Shown: positions 8,607-19,517, numbered from the stretch's first letter. The stretch: 64,000 bases of DNA from Acidobacteriota bacterium (GCA_003225315.1 QHZD01000026.1:62001-126000), one strand, 5' to 3'. Notes: a model not told the origin generated them from the letters alone. A program made the numbers and translations.

Positions 8607-10010
8607 GTGCACGCGACGAGTCCAAATCCAAACAATCCACCCGAGCGATCGGACCTGGTTCGGGGCCTGGGTCTGTGGGCGGCAACCGCAATCTTGATTA
8701 GCGACACGATCGGCTCGGGTATTTTTTTAGTTAGCAGCGATATGGCCCGAGCCGTTGGCTCGGCTAGGCTGGTTTTTGCGGCGTGGATTATCGGCGGACT
8801 CATAGTGCTGTGTGGCGCTTTCTGCTACGCCGAACTGGGCGCGGCATTCCCAGGAGCCGGGGGCCCATACGTTTACCTTACCCGCGGCCTCGGGCCGTTG
8901 TGGGGATTTCTCTTTGGTTGGATGAGTTCGTTTCTCGATCGCCCTGTGGCGATGGCCACACTGGCGGCCGGATTCCTACGCTTCCTTGGATTCCTGTTCC
9001 CGGTTGTGACCACTCCCCTGTTTACTGGCCATGTCGGAAGATACGACTTTACCTTCACCGCGGCCCAGCCGCTCGCAGCGTTCGTGGTGGTGGCTGTCAC
9101 CGCCATCAATCTCCTGAGCGTGCGCTTGGGAGGAGCTATCCAGGTGCTGCTGACGTTCCTGAAGATTGGCACGATTGTGACAATTGTGCTTGCAGGCGTG
9201 CTATGGGGAAAACCGCATGCGATGGAAGCCGCGCCCCAAGTCAGCCACCTAGGTCTCGGAACGATCAGCGGCTTGCTGGCCGCCTTGGTTCCGGCCATGT
9301 GGGCCTACAACGGCTTCAACGACCTCGGCGACGTTGGTGAAGAAATTGTCCACCCTCAGAAGAATATTCCGCGAGCGATTATTCTAGGCCTGCTCACAGT
9401 GGGCGGCCTGTACCTGCTGGCGAACGTTGTTTACTTCCGTATCCTGCCATTCGCGGAGATAGCGCAATCGCAACACGTCGCATCGGATGTAGTGCAGTCG
9501 TTCGCCGGCTCTCGCGGGGCAGCTTGGCTGACGGTAGCCATGGCCATCTCCGCCCTCGGAGCGCTCCACGTCGTGGTCCTAACAGGGGCTCGCATCCCGT
9601 ACGCCATGGCTCGTGACGGCGTCTTCTTCCCATTCGCCAAGCGCATCCATCCTTCCTTTCGCACGCCCACCGGCGCTCTAATCTTCCTTGGTTCTGTCGC
9701 CGCGTTGCTGGCCCTTAGCGGAACGTACGAGGAGCTCTATTCGCTGTTCGTCTTTGCCGCCTGGATATTCTTCGCCTTGACGGCACTGGCCCTATTTCGC
9801 TTACGCAGAAACGAACCCAACCTGTCCCGGCCGTACCGCGCATGGGGCCATCCCTGCACGACGCTCATCTTCCTAGGCGCAGCCATAGCCCTCACTGTCA
9901 ATTTGTGGATGGTGCGGCCGGTACGCTCGTCTATAGGCCTGGCGGTAATTCTGGGAGGCGTTCCGCTATTCTACCGCTGGCGCAGGCACGTAGGCGCGTT
10001 CATCGGATGA
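8607..10010 (+). CDS. APC-family amino acid permease (467 aa)
   Basis: An inner-membrane amino acid transporter of the amino acid-polyamine-organocation superfamily with about 12 hydrophobic segments. The first helix carries the substrate-binding signature SDTIGSGIFLV, and helix 6 has the WAYNGFNDLGDVGEEI motif of the LAT/AdiC-like branch. The gene starts at a GTG; a TAG lies six codons upstream, which leaves no ATG option. It diverges from the D-threonine aldolase/D-serine dehydratase gene with about 80 bases between the chosen starts, so the two probably share a control region. The transported substrate is not readable, but context favours a neutral or D-amino acid. Confidence 0.88.
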   Translation: MHATSPNPNNPPERSDLVRGLGLWAATAILISDTIGSGIFLVSSDMARAVGSARLVFAAWIIGGLIVLCGAFCYAELGAAFPGAGGPYVYLTRGLGPLWGFLFGWMSSFLDRPVAMATLAAGFLRFLGFLFPVVTTPLFTGHVGRYDFTFTAAQPLAAFVVVAVTAINLLSVRLGGAIQVLLTFLKIGTIVTIVLAGVLWGKPHAMEAAPQVSHLGLGTISGLLAALVPAMWAYNGFNDLGDVGEEIVHPQKNIPRAIILGLLTVGGLYLLANVVYFRILPFAEIAQSQHVASDVVQSFAGSRGAAWLTVAMAISALGALHVVVLTGARIPYAMARDGVFFPFAKRIHPSFRTPTGALIFLGSVAALLALSGTYEELYSLFVFAAWIFFALTALALFRLRRNEPNLSRPYRAWGHPCTTLIFLGAAIALTVNLWMVRPVRSSIGLAVILGGVPLFYRWRRHVGAFIG

Positions 10011-10067
10011 CTGGCGGCTCGGTTTGTGCGATTCTTTGTGCTCAATTGAATTTGAGGGCGGAGAGCG

Positions 10068-11027
10068 ATGCTAAAAAAGTTCAAGGATTTGTCGGAAAAA
10101 GAGATTCTGGCGATCGCCATTGCCGCGGAAGAGGAAGACGGCCGGATCTATGGGGAGTTCGCGGACGCGCTGCGCGACGAGTATCCCTCAACGGCGCAGA
10201 TGTTCGAAGAAATGCGTCAGGAAGAAGTGGGACACCGCGACCGTTTGTTTGCGATGTTCCGTCAGCGCTTCGGCGATCACATTCCGCTGATCCGCCGCGA
10301 AAACGTGAAGGGCTTCCTGACGCGCAAACCAGTGTGGCTGGTGCGGCCGCTGGGCGTGAACGTGGCCCGCAAGCAAGCGGAATTGATGGAGCTGGAAGCC
10401 AGCCGCTTCTACGCGCGAGCAGCCAGCCGCACGACGGACGTGTCCACGCGCGAATTGTTGAACAAGCTTGCGGATGAGGAACGAAAGCACGAGCGCGCCG
10501 CAGGCGAGCTGGAAGAAAAACATCTCCACGCCAGCGCGAAAGCCCAGGAAGATGAATCGCACCGCAAGCTGTTCCTATTGCAAGTGGTGCAGCCGGGTTT
10601 GGCCGGTTTGATGGATGGATCGGTTTCGACGCTGGCGCCGCTGTTTGCCGCGGCATTTGCAACGAAACACAGCTCCGACGCATTCCTGGTGGGACTTGCG
10701 GCCTCGATTGGGGCTGGCATCTCGATGGCTTTTTCGGAAGGGCTTTCCGATGACGGATCGCTGACTGGTCGCGGCTCGCCATGGCTGCGCGGCGGCGTGA
10801 CCGGCTTGATGACCACTGCAGGCGGTATCGGGCATACGTTGCCGTTCCTAATCAGCAGCTTTCATGTCGCGACACTAGTGGCAATTATCGTCGTCGCCGT
10901 GGAGCTCGGAGTGATCAGCTATATCCGTCACCGTTACATGGACACTCCGTTCCTACAGGCGTCGTTCCAGGTGATTGTGGGCGGCGTTTTGGTTTTCTTG
11001 ACGGGGTGGCTGATCGGCAGCGCCTGA
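10068..11027 (+). CDS. mbfA: Membrane-bound ferritin MbfA (erythrin-vacuolar iron transport family, 319 aa)
   Basis: The first 150 residues form a ferritin-like four-helix domain with the di-iron ligands in AAEEEDGRIYGEF, EEVGHRDR, ELEASRFYARA and EERKHERAA. Residues from about 170 form a VIT1/CCC1-type membrane domain (GLAGLMDGSVSTLAPLF, SMAFSEGLSDDG) with roughly five helices. In rhizobia, MbfA exports excess iron from the cytosol and protects against peroxide stress; that role is assumed here by homology. GGAG precedes the ATG by eight bases. The gene lies 57 bp after the permease on the same strand and may be read through from it. It ends one base before the convergent PIN-like gene. Confidence 0.92.
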   Translation: MLKKFKDLSEKEILAIAIAAEEEDGRIYGEFADALRDEYPSTAQMFEEMRQEEVGHRDRLFAMFRQRFGDHIPLIRRENVKGFLTRKPVWLVRPLGVNVARKQAELMELEASRFYARAASRTTDVSTRELLNKLADEERKHERAAGELEEKHLHASAKAQEDESHRKLFLLQVVQPGLAGLMDGSVSTLAPLFAAAFATKHSSDAFLVGLAASIGAGISMAFSEGLSDDGSLTGRGSPWLRGGVTGLMTTAGGIGHTLPFLISSFHVATLVAIIVVAVELGVISYIRHRYMDTPFLQASFQVIVGGVLVFLTGWLIGSA

Positions 11028-11028
11028 A

Positions 11029-11526
11029 CTAAGACGATTTTCTTCTGAGCCGGCGGCAGCGCGCCAAATAATTTTCTCGAAGGCTGACGGAAGCGCGAAA
11101 CGTGGTCATTTCAACTAGAGAGTAAAACGAGGCCTCCGCATCAATAAAGCCTCGCTTTCCTGCGGCAAGGAGCACGCCGAGCGTTCCAGTGACAGGCAGG
11201 CCGCGGCGTTTTGCTTCCAAGCGGCCTCTTTGTTCATCAATCAACAGAAGATCTGCTTGCTCTTCTTCTGCGAGCTGAATTGCCTCTCGCTCGCCCGGAT
11301 CGAGCATGCTTAACGACGAATCTACCGGAGCCTTGACAAAATGCACGCGCATCCAATCGGGCGGCTCGGAAGTCCACGAACGTACGGAAGCAGGAGCGTT
11401 AGGATGGCGGAGCTCCTCGAAGACACCGGAGGGGACGAGAACGACCTCGTATAGGCGTGCGAGTGCGCCCTCGCAGCTAATTTGAATGAGATAGTTCAGC
11501 GGTAAAGCATCCGCGACAACGATCAT
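11029..11526 (-). CDS. DUF3368-type PIN-like nuclease, putative toxin (165 aa)
   Basis: A PIN-fold protein of the DUF3368 type. The acidic residues that would hold the metal are present: Asp6 in MIVVADALPL, a glutamate in GVFEELRHP, and the pair in DPGEREAIQL and LLLIDEQRGR. The architecture is that of a small ribonuclease. The ATG overlaps the stop of the upstream UPF0175 gene by four bases (ATGA), indicating coupled translation. The pair therefore resembles a type II toxin-antitoxin module with this protein as toxin. No ribonuclease activity can be shown from sequence, and DUF3368/UPF0175 pairs are less studied than VapBC. Confidence 0.82.
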   Translation of the reverse strand: MIVVADALPLNYLIQISCEGALARLYEVVLVPSGVFEELRHPNAPASVRSWTSEPPDWMRVHFVKAPVDSSLSMLDPGEREAIQLAEEEQADLLLIDEQRGRLEAKRRGLPVTGTLGVLLAAGKRGFIDAEASFYSLVEMTTFRASVSLRENYLARCRRLRRKSS

Positions 11527-11798
11527 GCCTGGCGGCGGTCCTTGCGAGAGGCTTCCAGCTTTCGCAAGGTTTCCATATCGTCATCGAGATCCCCGACGGA
11601 ATAAGCGTGGTCATCGATACCGCGTTCCTTCAGGAAGCGTTCAAATTCAAAGCGGGAGCTGAACTCCAACAGTTGAGCAGCCTGAAAGGCAGTTAACGTG
11701 CCGGCACGGAACCCGGCAATCGCCAAAGCTTCCAGGGCTTCGCGTGCTGGATTAGGACGCTGGATCAAGTCGTTGGGTAATTCGACCGTGATCTGCAT
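11523..11798 (-). CDS. UPF0175-family protein, putative antitoxin (91 aa)
   Basis: A short protein opening MQITVELPNDL, then a helical core with EALAIAGFRAGTLTAFQAA and LLEFSSRFEFERFLKERG, the pattern of the UPF0175 family, a small helix-turn-helix-like group usually placed directly before DUF3368 PIN-like proteins. A charged C-terminal tail could be the segment that contacts the partner. The ATG at 11798 is preferred because GGGAG lies about eight bases upstream; a GTG eight codons earlier is in frame but lacks such a site. The antitoxin-first order and four-base overlap with the next gene fit a toxin-antitoxin pair. Confidence 0.82.
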   Translation of the reverse strand: MQITVELPNDLIQRPNPAREALEALAIAGFRAGTLTAFQAAQLLEFSSRFEFERFLKERGIDDHAYSVGDLDDDMETLRKLEASRKDRRQA

Positions 11799-11934
11799 GC
11801 CGGATCTCCCATCAATCTTCACTCAAGGCTAACATGAAAATTCCTCGCGCAGGGAATTCTACGCTTCACCAAACGCCGGTGGGCAGTTCTTGCGTCAAGA
11901 CTGCTTCAAAAATCTGGCGTACACGGCGCACCTG

Positions 11935-14900
11935 TTAGTCGGAGTGGGCGGCAGCGGGAGCAGCCTCAGGGGCGCGGCTGAAGGTGCGGCGGAGCCAGGA
12001 TTGCAAGCGGTCCATATAGATGTAGACGACAGGCGTCGTGAAGAGCGTTAGCATCTGGCTGAGGATGAGTCCGCCGACGATGGTAATGCCCAAGGGACGG
12101 CGAAGTTCGGAGCCGACGCCAGTGCCCAACGCCAGAGGCATAGCGCCAAGAAGCGCGGCCATCGTGGTCATTAAGATGGGCCGGAAGCGCAGCAGGCAAG
12201 CTTTGTAGATGGCTTCGACGGGCGAAGATCCTTCTTCCCTTTCCACCTGAACGGCAAAGTCAATCATAAGAATGGCGTTTTTCTTGACGATACCGATCAA
12301 AAGGATGATGCCGATGAGTGCGATGATGTTCAGGTCCGACTTGATGAACTGGATCGCGAGGAGCGCGCCGATTCCGGCAGAAGGAATCGTGGAGAGTATG
12401 GTGATGGGATGAATGAAGCTCTCGTAAAGAATGCCGAGCACGATGTAAACGGCGGCGAGCGCGGTGATGATCAAGACCGGCTGATTGGAAAGTGAATCCT
12501 GAAAGGCTTGCGCCGTGCCTTGGAACGTGGCGTGAACAGTAGAGGGAACTTTGAGCTCGCGGCGGGCCTGCTCGATGTGATCGACGGCGGGGCCGAGAGA
12601 AGCGCCGGGAGCCAGATTAAAGGAAAGAGTAATCGCCGGGAAGATGCCCTGGTGATTGACAGAGAGCGCGGTGTTCGACGGCTCGTAGTGGGCAAAGGCG
12701 CTTAGAGGAACGAGCTTGCCGGATTTCGAGGGCACATAAATGGACTTGAGCGCTTCGGGACCCTGCTGAAATTCCGGAGCGACTTCCATCACCACGTGAT
12801 ACTGGTTCAAGCCTTTGTAAATGTTGGAGACCTGGCGCTGGCCGAAGGCGTCGCCAAGAGTATTGTCGATGTCCTGTACGGCAACGCCGAGGCGGCCGGC
12901 GGTATCGCGGTCAATGACGATGGAGCTTTGCAGTCCATGCATTTGCTGGTCGGAGTTGACGTCGCGCAGCTCAGGGATTTTTTGGAGGCGCTGCATGATG
13001 ATGGGCGCCCAATGCGTGAGGTCGCTGAGATTATCCGCTTGAAGCGTGTACTGGTATTGCGCGCCGCCGAAACGGCCTCCAACGTTGAGGTCCTGAACAG
13101 CCTGCAAGTACAACGCGGCGCCAGGAATCCTGGCAGTCTTCGTACGAATGCGCGCAATGACTTGATCAATGCTTAGCTTGCGCTCGCTGAGCGGCTTGAG
13201 CTGGCCGAACATGCGCGCCGTGCTGCCCCCGCTGCCCCCACCGGTGAAGGATGTAACCGTGTCGACCGCGGGATCCTGCAAAACGATGTCGGTGAATTGA
13301 CGCATCTTCTGCGACATGGCTGTGAAGGAAAGATCCTGATCGCCTTGGATGAGCCCATTGAAGCGGCCGGTATCCTGTTGCGGAAAGAAGCCCTTGGGAG
13401 TCTGGACAAAAAGATAGGCGTTCAGGCAGACTGTGCCAAAGGTGATGAGCAGAATTAGGAGCTGGTGACGAAGAACCCAGCGCAGAGAAACATCGTAAGT
13501 GCTCAACAGACGATTGAAAGCGTTCTCGGAAAATCGATACAGACGATTGTGCCGGCCGGTTTCGTGGCGAAGGAAGCGCGCGCACATCATGGGGGTGGTC
13601 GTGAGAGAAATCAGAAGAGAGACGCCAATGGCCACGCTGAGAACGACTGCGAATTCGCGGAAAAGCCGCCCGACGATTCCGCCCATAAGAAGAATCGGAA
13701 TGAAGACGGCGACAAGTGAAGTGCTCATGGAAAGCACGGTGAACCCAATTTCACTGGCGCCCTTCATGGCGGCTTCGTAGGGTTTCATGCCGCCTTCGAT
13801 GTGGCGAGTTATGTTTTCGATGACCACGATGGCGTCATCCACGACAAAGCCCGTCGATATGGTGAGCGCCATGAGTGACAGATTGTCCAGGCTGTACCGC
13901 CCAAGATACATGACGCCGAAAGTGCCGATGAGCGAAAGCGGCACGGCGACGCTGGGGATGACGGTGGCCCAGACGTTTCGTAGGAACGCGAACACCACGA
14001 ATATCACCAGGACGATGGAAATCATGAGGGCCACTTCCACGTCATGCACGGAAGCGCGAATGGTCGTCGTCCGGTCAACAGCCACATCCAAGTGCAGCGA
14101 AGGCGAGATCGAAGCGCGAAGAAAAGGCGTGATGGCCATGATGCGGTCAACCGTCTCGATCATGTTTGCGCCGGGCTGGCGGAAGATGGCCATGAGAACG
14201 CCGTGCTTTCCGTTGGACAGGCCGAGATTGCGAGTGTCTTCGACAGAATCGACTACTTCGGCGATGTCGCGCAAACGAACGGGAGCGCCTTGATGGCCGG
14301 CGACGATGAGAGGCTGGTATTCGTACGCTTTGAAAAGCTGGTCGGTGTCGGAAACAGCCCAAGTCTGTTTGGAGTCGGAAAGCGCGCCTTTGGCAAGGTT
14401 GGCGTTGGCGGCTTGCAATGATTTGCGAACCGTCTCCAAACTGATTCCGTAGCTATTGAGCTGGTACGGATTCGTTTCGACGCGGACAGCAGGGCGGGCG
14501 CTGCCCCAGGTGAAGACTTGTCCCACGCCTTCCACTTGGGCAATTTTCTGGGCGAGGACGGAATCGGCAGCATCGTAGATCTGCGCGGGCGGGATATTGT
14601 CCGAAGTCAGCGAGAACATCAGGATCGGCGCATCCGCAGGATTAGCTTTTCGATATGTGGGCTGGCCGGGAAGATCGGCGGGAAGCTGGCTGCGAGCCGC
14701 GTTGATGGCGGCTTGAACGTCGCGGGCCGCGGCGTTGATATCGCGATTCAAATCAAATTGAAGAGTGATGCCCGTGTTGCCGAGGCCGCTCGAGGAAGTC
14801 ATCTGCGTGACGCCGGCGATGCGGCTGAACTGGCGCTCCAGGGGAGTGGCGACGGCAGAGGCCATGGTCTCCGGGCTCGCTCCGGGCAGGCCGGCTCCGA

Positions 14901-15051
14901 CGCCAATCGTAGGGAAATCGACTTGCGGCAGCGGCGCAACGGGCAGGAATCGAAACGCAACGGCTCCGGAAAGAAAAATCGCAAAGGTGATCAGCGACGT
15001 TGCGACGGGCCGTCGTATAAAGGGCGCGGAAAAGTTAGAAGAAAAATTCAC
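11935..15051 (-). CDS. mdtC: RND efflux transporter, MdtC-like subunit (1038 aa)
   Basis: A full-length resistance-nodulation-division inner-membrane pump subunit with 12 membrane helices and two large periplasmic domains. The opening APFIRRPVATSLI, PGASPETMASAVATPLE and TYRKANPADAPI is very close to MdtC of the MdtABC drug and bile-salt efflux system. The proton-relay aspartates are in [15 protein letters not shown] of helix 4. MdtABC pumps are unusual in needing two different RND subunits, and here the MdtB-like gene lies three bases upstream, matching that arrangement. The C-terminus is alanine/proline-rich. It is the last gene of the adaptor-MdtB-MdtC unit; no outer membrane factor is adjacent. 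Confidence 0.93.
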   Translation of the reverse strand: MNFSSNFSAPFIRRPVATSLITFAIFLSGAVAFRFLPVAPLPQVDFPTIGVGAGLPGASPETMASAVATPLERQFSRIAGVTQMTSSSGLGNTGITLQFDLNRDINAAARDVQAAINAARSQLPADLPGQPTYRKANPADAPILMFSLTSDNIPPAQIYDAADSVLAQKIAQVEGVGQVFTWGSARPAVRVETNPYQLNSYGISLETVRKSLQAANANLAKGALSDSKQTWAVSDTDQLFKAYEYQPLIVAGHQGAPVRLRDIAEVVDSVEDTRNLGLSNGKHGVLMAIFRQPGANMIETVDRIMAITPFLRASISPSLHLDVAVDRTTTIRASVHDVEVALMISIVLVIFVVFAFLRNVWATVIPSVAVPLSLIGTFGVMYLGRYSLDNLSLMALTISTGFVVDDAIVVIENITRHIEGGMKPYEAAMKGASEIGFTVLSMSTSLVAVFIPILLMGGIVGRLFREFAVVLSVAIGVSLLISLTTTPMMCARFLRHETGRHNRLYRFSENAFNRLLSTYDVSLRWVLRHQLLILLITFGTVCLNAYLFVQTPKGFFPQQDTGRFNGLIQGDQDLSFTAMSQKMRQFTDIVLQDPAVDTVTSFTGGGSGGSTARMFGQLKPLSERKLSIDQVIARIRTKTARIPGAALYLQAVQDLNVGGRFGGAQYQYTLQADNLSDLTHWAPIIMQRLQKIPELRDVNSDQQMHGLQSSIVIDRDTAGRLGVAVQDIDNTLGDAFGQRQVSNIYKGLNQYHVVMEVAPEFQQGPEALKSIYVPSKSGKLVPLSAFAHYEPSNTALSVNHQGIFPAITLSFNLAPGASLGPAVDHIEQARRELKVPSTVHATFQGTAQAFQDSLSNQPVLIITALAAVYIVLGILYESFIHPITILSTIPSAGIGALLAIQFIKSDLNIIALIGIILLIGIVKKNAILMIDFAVQVEREEGSSPVEAIYKACLLRFRPILMTTMAALLGAMPLALGTGVGSELRRPLGITIVGGLILSQMLTLFTTPVVYIYMDRLQSWLRRTFSRAPEAAPAAAHSD

Positions 15052-15054
15052 GCG

Positions 15055-18000
15055 CTAGTCTCCCGTAGCCGGCTCTTCGATGGGATTGCCAATGTGAAAC
15101 GAGAAGCGGCGTCCGAGCCAATCGAACGCAAGATAGACAACCGGTGTGGTGTAAAGCGTCAGTAATTGGCTGAGAATCAACCCGCCAACTATGGTGATAC
15201 CCAGCGGACGGCGCAGTTCGGAACCGACGCCGGCGCCGAGCGCGAGAGGCAAACCACCGAGTAGCGCAGCCATGGTGGTCATCATGATGGGCCGGAAACG
15301 AAGCAAGCATGCTTCGTAGATGGCGTCGAGCGGGGCCTTCCCTTCTTTGCGCTCCGCCTCGAGTGCGAAGTCAATCATCATAATGGCGTTTTTCTTAACG
15401 ATACCAATCAGCAGGATGATGCCGATCAGCGCGATAACGCTGAATTCCGTCCCGCAAAGGAGCAAAGCGAGAATCGCACCGACACCGGCTGAGGGGAGCG
15501 TCGAGAGAATAGTGATCGGGTGAATGTAGCTCTCGTACAGGATGCCGAGCACGATGTAAACGGTTACCAGAGCAGCGAGGATAAGAAGAGGCTCATTGGC
15601 CAAGGACTTGAGGAACGCCGCTGCCGTGCCTTGGAAAGTGGCCTGAATGCTCGGGGGCATGTTCAATTCTTGTTTCGCTCGATTGATGGCGTTCACGGCG
15701 TCGCCGAGCGCGCCGTTGGGAGCCAAATTGAAGGAGAGAGTGACCACCGGAAACTGGCCCTGGTGATTGAGAGCCAGCGCGGAAGCTCCGGGATCGAAAC
15801 GCGTGAAGGCGCTGAGCGGAACCTGCGTGCCATTGGAGGATTTCACGTAAATGTTCTTAAGCGAATCGGGGTCCTGCTGGAACTGCGGGTCGACTTCCAG
15901 GACGACGTGATACTGGTTGAGCTGCGTAAAAATCGTGGAGACCTGGCGCTGGCCGAAGGCGTCGTAGAGCGTGTTGTCAATGTCGGCCGGGAGAACACCG
16001 AGGCGCGCTGCGGAGTCACGGTCGATGGTGATGGAAGCGACCAGACCCTGGTTCAACTGGTCGCTGGCAACGTCACGCAACTCGGGCAGCGATTTCAACT
16101 TGTCGATGAATCGCGGAGTCCAGTAAGCGAGTTCCTTGGCGTCCACGTCTTCGAGGCTGTATTGGAATTGCGTGCGGCTGACGCGATCTTCGACAGTCAG
16201 GTCCTGAATCGGCTGGAGGAAAAGCGAGACGCCATCGACCTTGGCGAGTTCGGGTTGCAGGCGGCGGATGATATCGGAGGCGCTGATTTTGCGCTCGGCG
16301 AGCGGCTTGAGATTGATCTGGATGCGCCCGCTGTTCAGTGTGGTGTTTGTGCCGTCAATGCCGATGAAAGACGAGAGGCTCTCGACCGCCGGATCCTTGA
16401 GAATCACATCAGCAAGAGTCTGCTGGCGCTGCGCCATGGCCACGAAAGAAACATTTTGCGGGCCTTCGGAAACGCCTAGGATTACGCCGGTATCCTGAAC
16501 GGGGAAAAATCCCTTGGGAACGTAGATGTAGAGGAGAATCGTACCAACGAGAGTGGCGAACGTAACGATGAGGGTGGTAGTGCGGAAGCGGAGCACGAAC
16601 TGCAGCGTCCGGCCATAAAGTGCGATAACGGCATTAAACGCATCTTCGGACTTGCGGTAAAACCAGCCTTCGTCCTCTTTTTTTTGATGGCGTAAGAGCT
16701 TGGCGCACATCATCGGAGTAAGCGTCAGCGAAACGAACGCGGAGACGAGGATGGTCACCGCCAGCGTGACGGCAAATTCGCGGAAGAGGCGCCCGACGAT
16801 ATCGCCCATGAAGAGAAGCGGAATGAGCACGGCGATGAGGGAAACCGTCAGCGATACGATGGTGAAACCGATTTGCTCGGAACCTTTGAGCGCGGCCTGC
16901 AGCGGAGATTCTCCTTCCTCGATGTAACGGCTGATGTTCTCGATCATGACGATGGCATCGTCCACGACGAAACCGGTCGAAATGGTCAGCGCCATGAGAG
17001 AAAGGTTGTTGAGGCTGTAGCCGAGCAGATACATCACGCCAAAGGTGCCAATCAGAGAGAGCGGAACAGCAATGCTGGGAATGACGGTGGCGCGGATGCT
17101 GCGGAGGAAAAGAAAAATCACCATCACGACGAGGGCGACGGTAAGCACCAGCGTAAACTGCACATCCTCGACGGACGCGCGGATCGTGTTTGTGCGGTCG
17201 GTGAGGATGTCCACCTTAACTGCGGCGGGAAGCGCAGCCTGCAGCTGCGGCAAAAGTTTTTTCACTCGATCAACCACAGCGATTATGTTCGCGCCGGGCT
17301 GCCGCTGAATATTGAGAATGACGGCGGGACCGTGATTGGCCCAGGCAGCCTGCTTGGCGTTTTCCACGCCGTCGACAACAGTAGCGACGTCCGTCAGCCT
17401 CACAGGCCCGCCATTGCGGTAAGCAATGATCAGCGGGCGATAGCTATCGGTGGAAACAAGCTGATCGTTTGCGCCGATCGTATAAGCCTGGTGCAAACCG
17501 TCAAACGTGCCCTTGGCCATGTCAACGTTGGCTTGGCCGAGCGCCATGCGCAAATCCTCAAGACTCAGCCCGTAGGAAGCCAGCGCCGTGGGATTCGCCT
17601 GGATGCGCACGGCCGGGCGCTGCCCACCGCTGATGCTGACAAGCCCGACACCGCTGAGCTGCGAAATTTTTTGCGCGAGAGTAGTGTCCGCGAGGTCTTC
17701 GACTTTGGGCAGGGGAAGAGATTTTGAGGAAAGCGCAAGCGTCAGAATCGGCGCATCCGCCGGATTGATCTTGCTGTAGATGGGCGGGTTGGGAAGTCCC
17801 TGCGGCAGAAGATTGGAAGCGCTGTTGATAGCCGCCTGAACTTGCTGTTCGGCGATGTCGATATTCAGGTCCAAATCAAATTGCAAAGTGATCAGCGAGC
17901 TTCCAAAGGAACTCGTGGACGTCATTTGATTCAAGCCGGGCGTTTGCCCGAACTGGCGCTCAAGCGGAGCCGTGACTGAAGAAGCCATTACTTCGGGGCT

Positions 18001-18162
18001 GGCCCCCGGATAAAACGTTTGTACCTGGATGGTGGGGTAGTCGACCTGAGGCAAAGCAGAGATGGGCAATTGGCGGAAGGCAACCCAGCCCACGAGAAGG
18101 ACGCCAACCATCAGAAGGGTGGTGGCGACCGGCCGCAGAATGAACGGCCGTGACGGACTCAT
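15055..18162 (-). CDS. mdtB: RND efflux transporter, MdtB-like subunit (1035 aa)
   Basis: The second RND subunit, recognisable as MdtB-like from [35 protein letters not shown] and [14 protein letters not shown]. It has the usual 12 helices, two periplasmic porter/docking domains and the helix-4 relay pair in [15 protein letters not shown]. Drug export is driven by the proton gradient; in E. coli the MdtB and MdtC chains form a mixed trimer. The ATG overlaps the adaptor gene stop by four bases (ATGA), and the MdtC gene follows at once, so the three genes are one translationally linked operon. Confidence 0.94.
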   Translation of the reverse strand: MSPSRPFILRPVATTLLMVGVLLVGWVAFRQLPISALPQVDYPTIQVQTFYPGASPEVMASSVTAPLERQFGQTPGLNQMTSTSSFGSSLITLQFDLDLNIDIAEQQVQAAINSASNLLPQGLPNPPIYSKINPADAPILTLALSSKSLPLPKVEDLADTTLAQKISQLSGVGLVSISGGQRPAVRIQANPTALASYGLSLEDLRMALGQANVDMAKGTFDGLHQAYTIGANDQLVSTDSYRPLIIAYRNGGPVRLTDVATVVDGVENAKQAAWANHGPAVILNIQRQPGANIIAVVDRVKKLLPQLQAALPAAVKVDILTDRTNTIRASVEDVQFTLVLTVALVVMVIFLFLRSIRATVIPSIAVPLSLIGTFGVMYLLGYSLNNLSLMALTISTGFVVDDAIVMIENISRYIEEGESPLQAALKGSEQIGFTIVSLTVSLIAVLIPLLFMGDIVGRLFREFAVTLAVTILVSAFVSLTLTPMMCAKLLRHQKKEDEGWFYRKSEDAFNAVIALYGRTLQFVLRFRTTTLIVTFATLVGTILLYIYVPKGFFPVQDTGVILGVSEGPQNVSFVAMAQRQQTLADVILKDPAVESLSSFIGIDGTNTTLNSGRIQINLKPLAERKISASDIIRRLQPELAKVDGVSLFLQPIQDLTVEDRVSRTQFQYSLEDVDAKELAYWTPRFIDKLKSLPELRDVASDQLNQGLVASITIDRDSAARLGVLPADIDNTLYDAFGQRQVSTIFTQLNQYHVVLEVDPQFQQDPDSLKNIYVKSSNGTQVPLSAFTRFDPGASALALNHQGQFPVVTLSFNLAPNGALGDAVNAINRAKQELNMPPSIQATFQGTAAAFLKSLANEPLLILAALVTVYIVLGILYESYIHPITILSTLPSAGVGAILALLLCGTEFSVIALIGIILLIGIVKKNAIMMIDFALEAERKEGKAPLDAIYEACLLRFRPIMMTTMAALLGGLPLALGAGVGSELRRPLGITIVGGLILSQLLTLYTTPVVYLAFDWLGRRFSFHIGNPIEEPATGD

Positions 18163-19517
18163 CGCCGAGATCCTCCAGCCTGGCCCTTCGACGATTTTCC
18201 GGATTGCGGAGCACCCTGAGCAGGAGACGGCGAAGCGCCGCCAGCCCCCGTTGCACCACCTGTGGGGTTGGGATTGACTCTGGTTCCGTCTTGGAGTTTG
18301 TCCTGGCCGTCGATGACCACCACGTCACCGGAATTCAAACCGGCGCTCAAACCAACGCTATTGCCCGTGGTAAGCGCTACGGTGACGGGATAAATCTTCG
18401 CGGTCGCGTCTTTGGACGCAGCGTCTTTAGCCACCGCGTAGACGTAAGTACCCTGGGGCCCGCGCTGAATCGCGGAGGCAGGAACAATGGTGAGATTATG
18501 CTTGACGTCCACGAGAAGGTGGACGTTGACAAACTGATTGGGAAAGAGGGCGTTGTCGGCATTGCCAAATATGGATTTGAGCTTGTAAGTTCCAGTGGTC
18601 GGGTCAATCTGATTGTCGATGGTTTGGAGTTTTCCGCTGGCGATTTTCGCGGTGTCGTCGCGGTCGTAGGCGTCGACAACGAGTTGAACGCCGGAACGCA
18701 GTTTGGCGTTCACATCGGGAAGCTGATCCTGCGGCAAGCTGAAAATTACCGATATCGGCTGGAGCTGCGTTATGACAAGAAGTCCATTCGTGTCCGAAGC
18801 ATGCACGATATTTCCCGCATCGACGAGACGCAGCCCGATACGGCCACTGATTGGCGCAGTGATGCGCGAATACGTGAGCTGCAGCTTGGCATTGTCGATC
18901 TGGCTCTGGTCCGATGCGATCGCGCCGTCAAATTGCCCGACTAGTGCGGCTTGTGTGTCGAGCTGCTGCTGCGGGATCACGCCTTCTTTGAAGAGCAGTT
19001 TATACCGCTCAAAATTAACTTCGGCATCTTTGCGCTGCGCCTGATCCTTAGCGAGTTGACCCGTGGCCTGTTCAAGCTGGACTTGAAAGGGACGCGGATC
19101 GATCTGCGCGAGAAGATCGCCTTCGTGGACGAACTGGCCTTCCTTGAATGCGACACTGACGAGCTGACCGTCGACGCGGCTGCGAATCGTGACGGTATTG
19201 AACGCAGTGACAGTGCCAAGGCCGTTGAAATAGACGGGCAAGTCGCCACGCTGGGCAGTGGCAACGACAACGGGCACAACCATGTTGGCCGCGCTGAATC
19301 CTCCTGCTCCTCGGCCCTTGGCGGCTGCCGCCACGGCCGCGGCAGGATCGGCCGCCTGGCTCGCATTCTTGGAGCTGCGATAATACCAGCCGACTAAGGC
19401 GACAACGCCAAGCGCTAGGGCCCAGAGCCACCAGCGGCTCTTAGCAGATGAAGACACCGTTACCGAGGGGCTGCCAGCGCCCGGCTCGGGAAGGTCTATA
19501 GACTTCGTCTGGCCCAT
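18159..19517 (-). CDS. mdtA: RND efflux adaptor (membrane fusion protein), MdtA-like (452 aa)
   Basis: The periplasmic adaptor of the MdtABC-type pump. A short cytosolic leader and a membrane anchor near residues 30-48 ([16 protein letters not shown]) are followed by the lipoyl-type hairpin halves around [23 protein letters not shown] and [15 protein letters not shown], a beta-barrel region and a C-terminal tail rich in Gly, Pro and Ser. I start at 19517 (MGQTKS) because AGGAG lies eight bases upstream; the frame extends 21 codons further. First gene of the three-gene operon, so its upstream region should hold the operon promoter. Confidence 0.92.
   Translation of the reverse strand: MGQTKSIDLPEPGAGSPSVTVSSSAKSRWWLWALALGVVALVGWYYRSSKNASQAADPAAAVAAAAKGRGAGGFSAANMVVPVVVATAQRGDLPVYFNGLGTVTAFNTVTIRSRVDGQLVSVAFKEGQFVHEGDLLAQIDPRPFQVQLEQATGQLAKDQAQRKDAEVNFERYKLLFKEGVIPQQQLDTQAALVGQFDGAIASDQSQIDNAKLQLTYSRITAPISGRIGLRLVDAGNIVHASDTNGLLVITQLQPISVIFSLPQDQLPDVNAKLRSGVQLVVDAYDRDDTAKIASGKLQTIDNQIDPTTGTYKLKSIFGNADNALFPNQFVNVHLLVDVKHNLTIVPASAIQRGPQGTYVYAVAKDAASKDATAKIYPVTVALTTGNSVGLSAGLNSGDVVVIDGQDKLQDGTRVNPNPTGGATGAGGASPSPAQGAPQSGKSSKGQAGGSRR

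Noticed and set aside
12796-17727. Several long plus-strand frames (12796-13176, 14518-15165, 15520-16479, 16873-17727)
   Set aside because: They are antisense shadows of the two RND genes and show no domain features.
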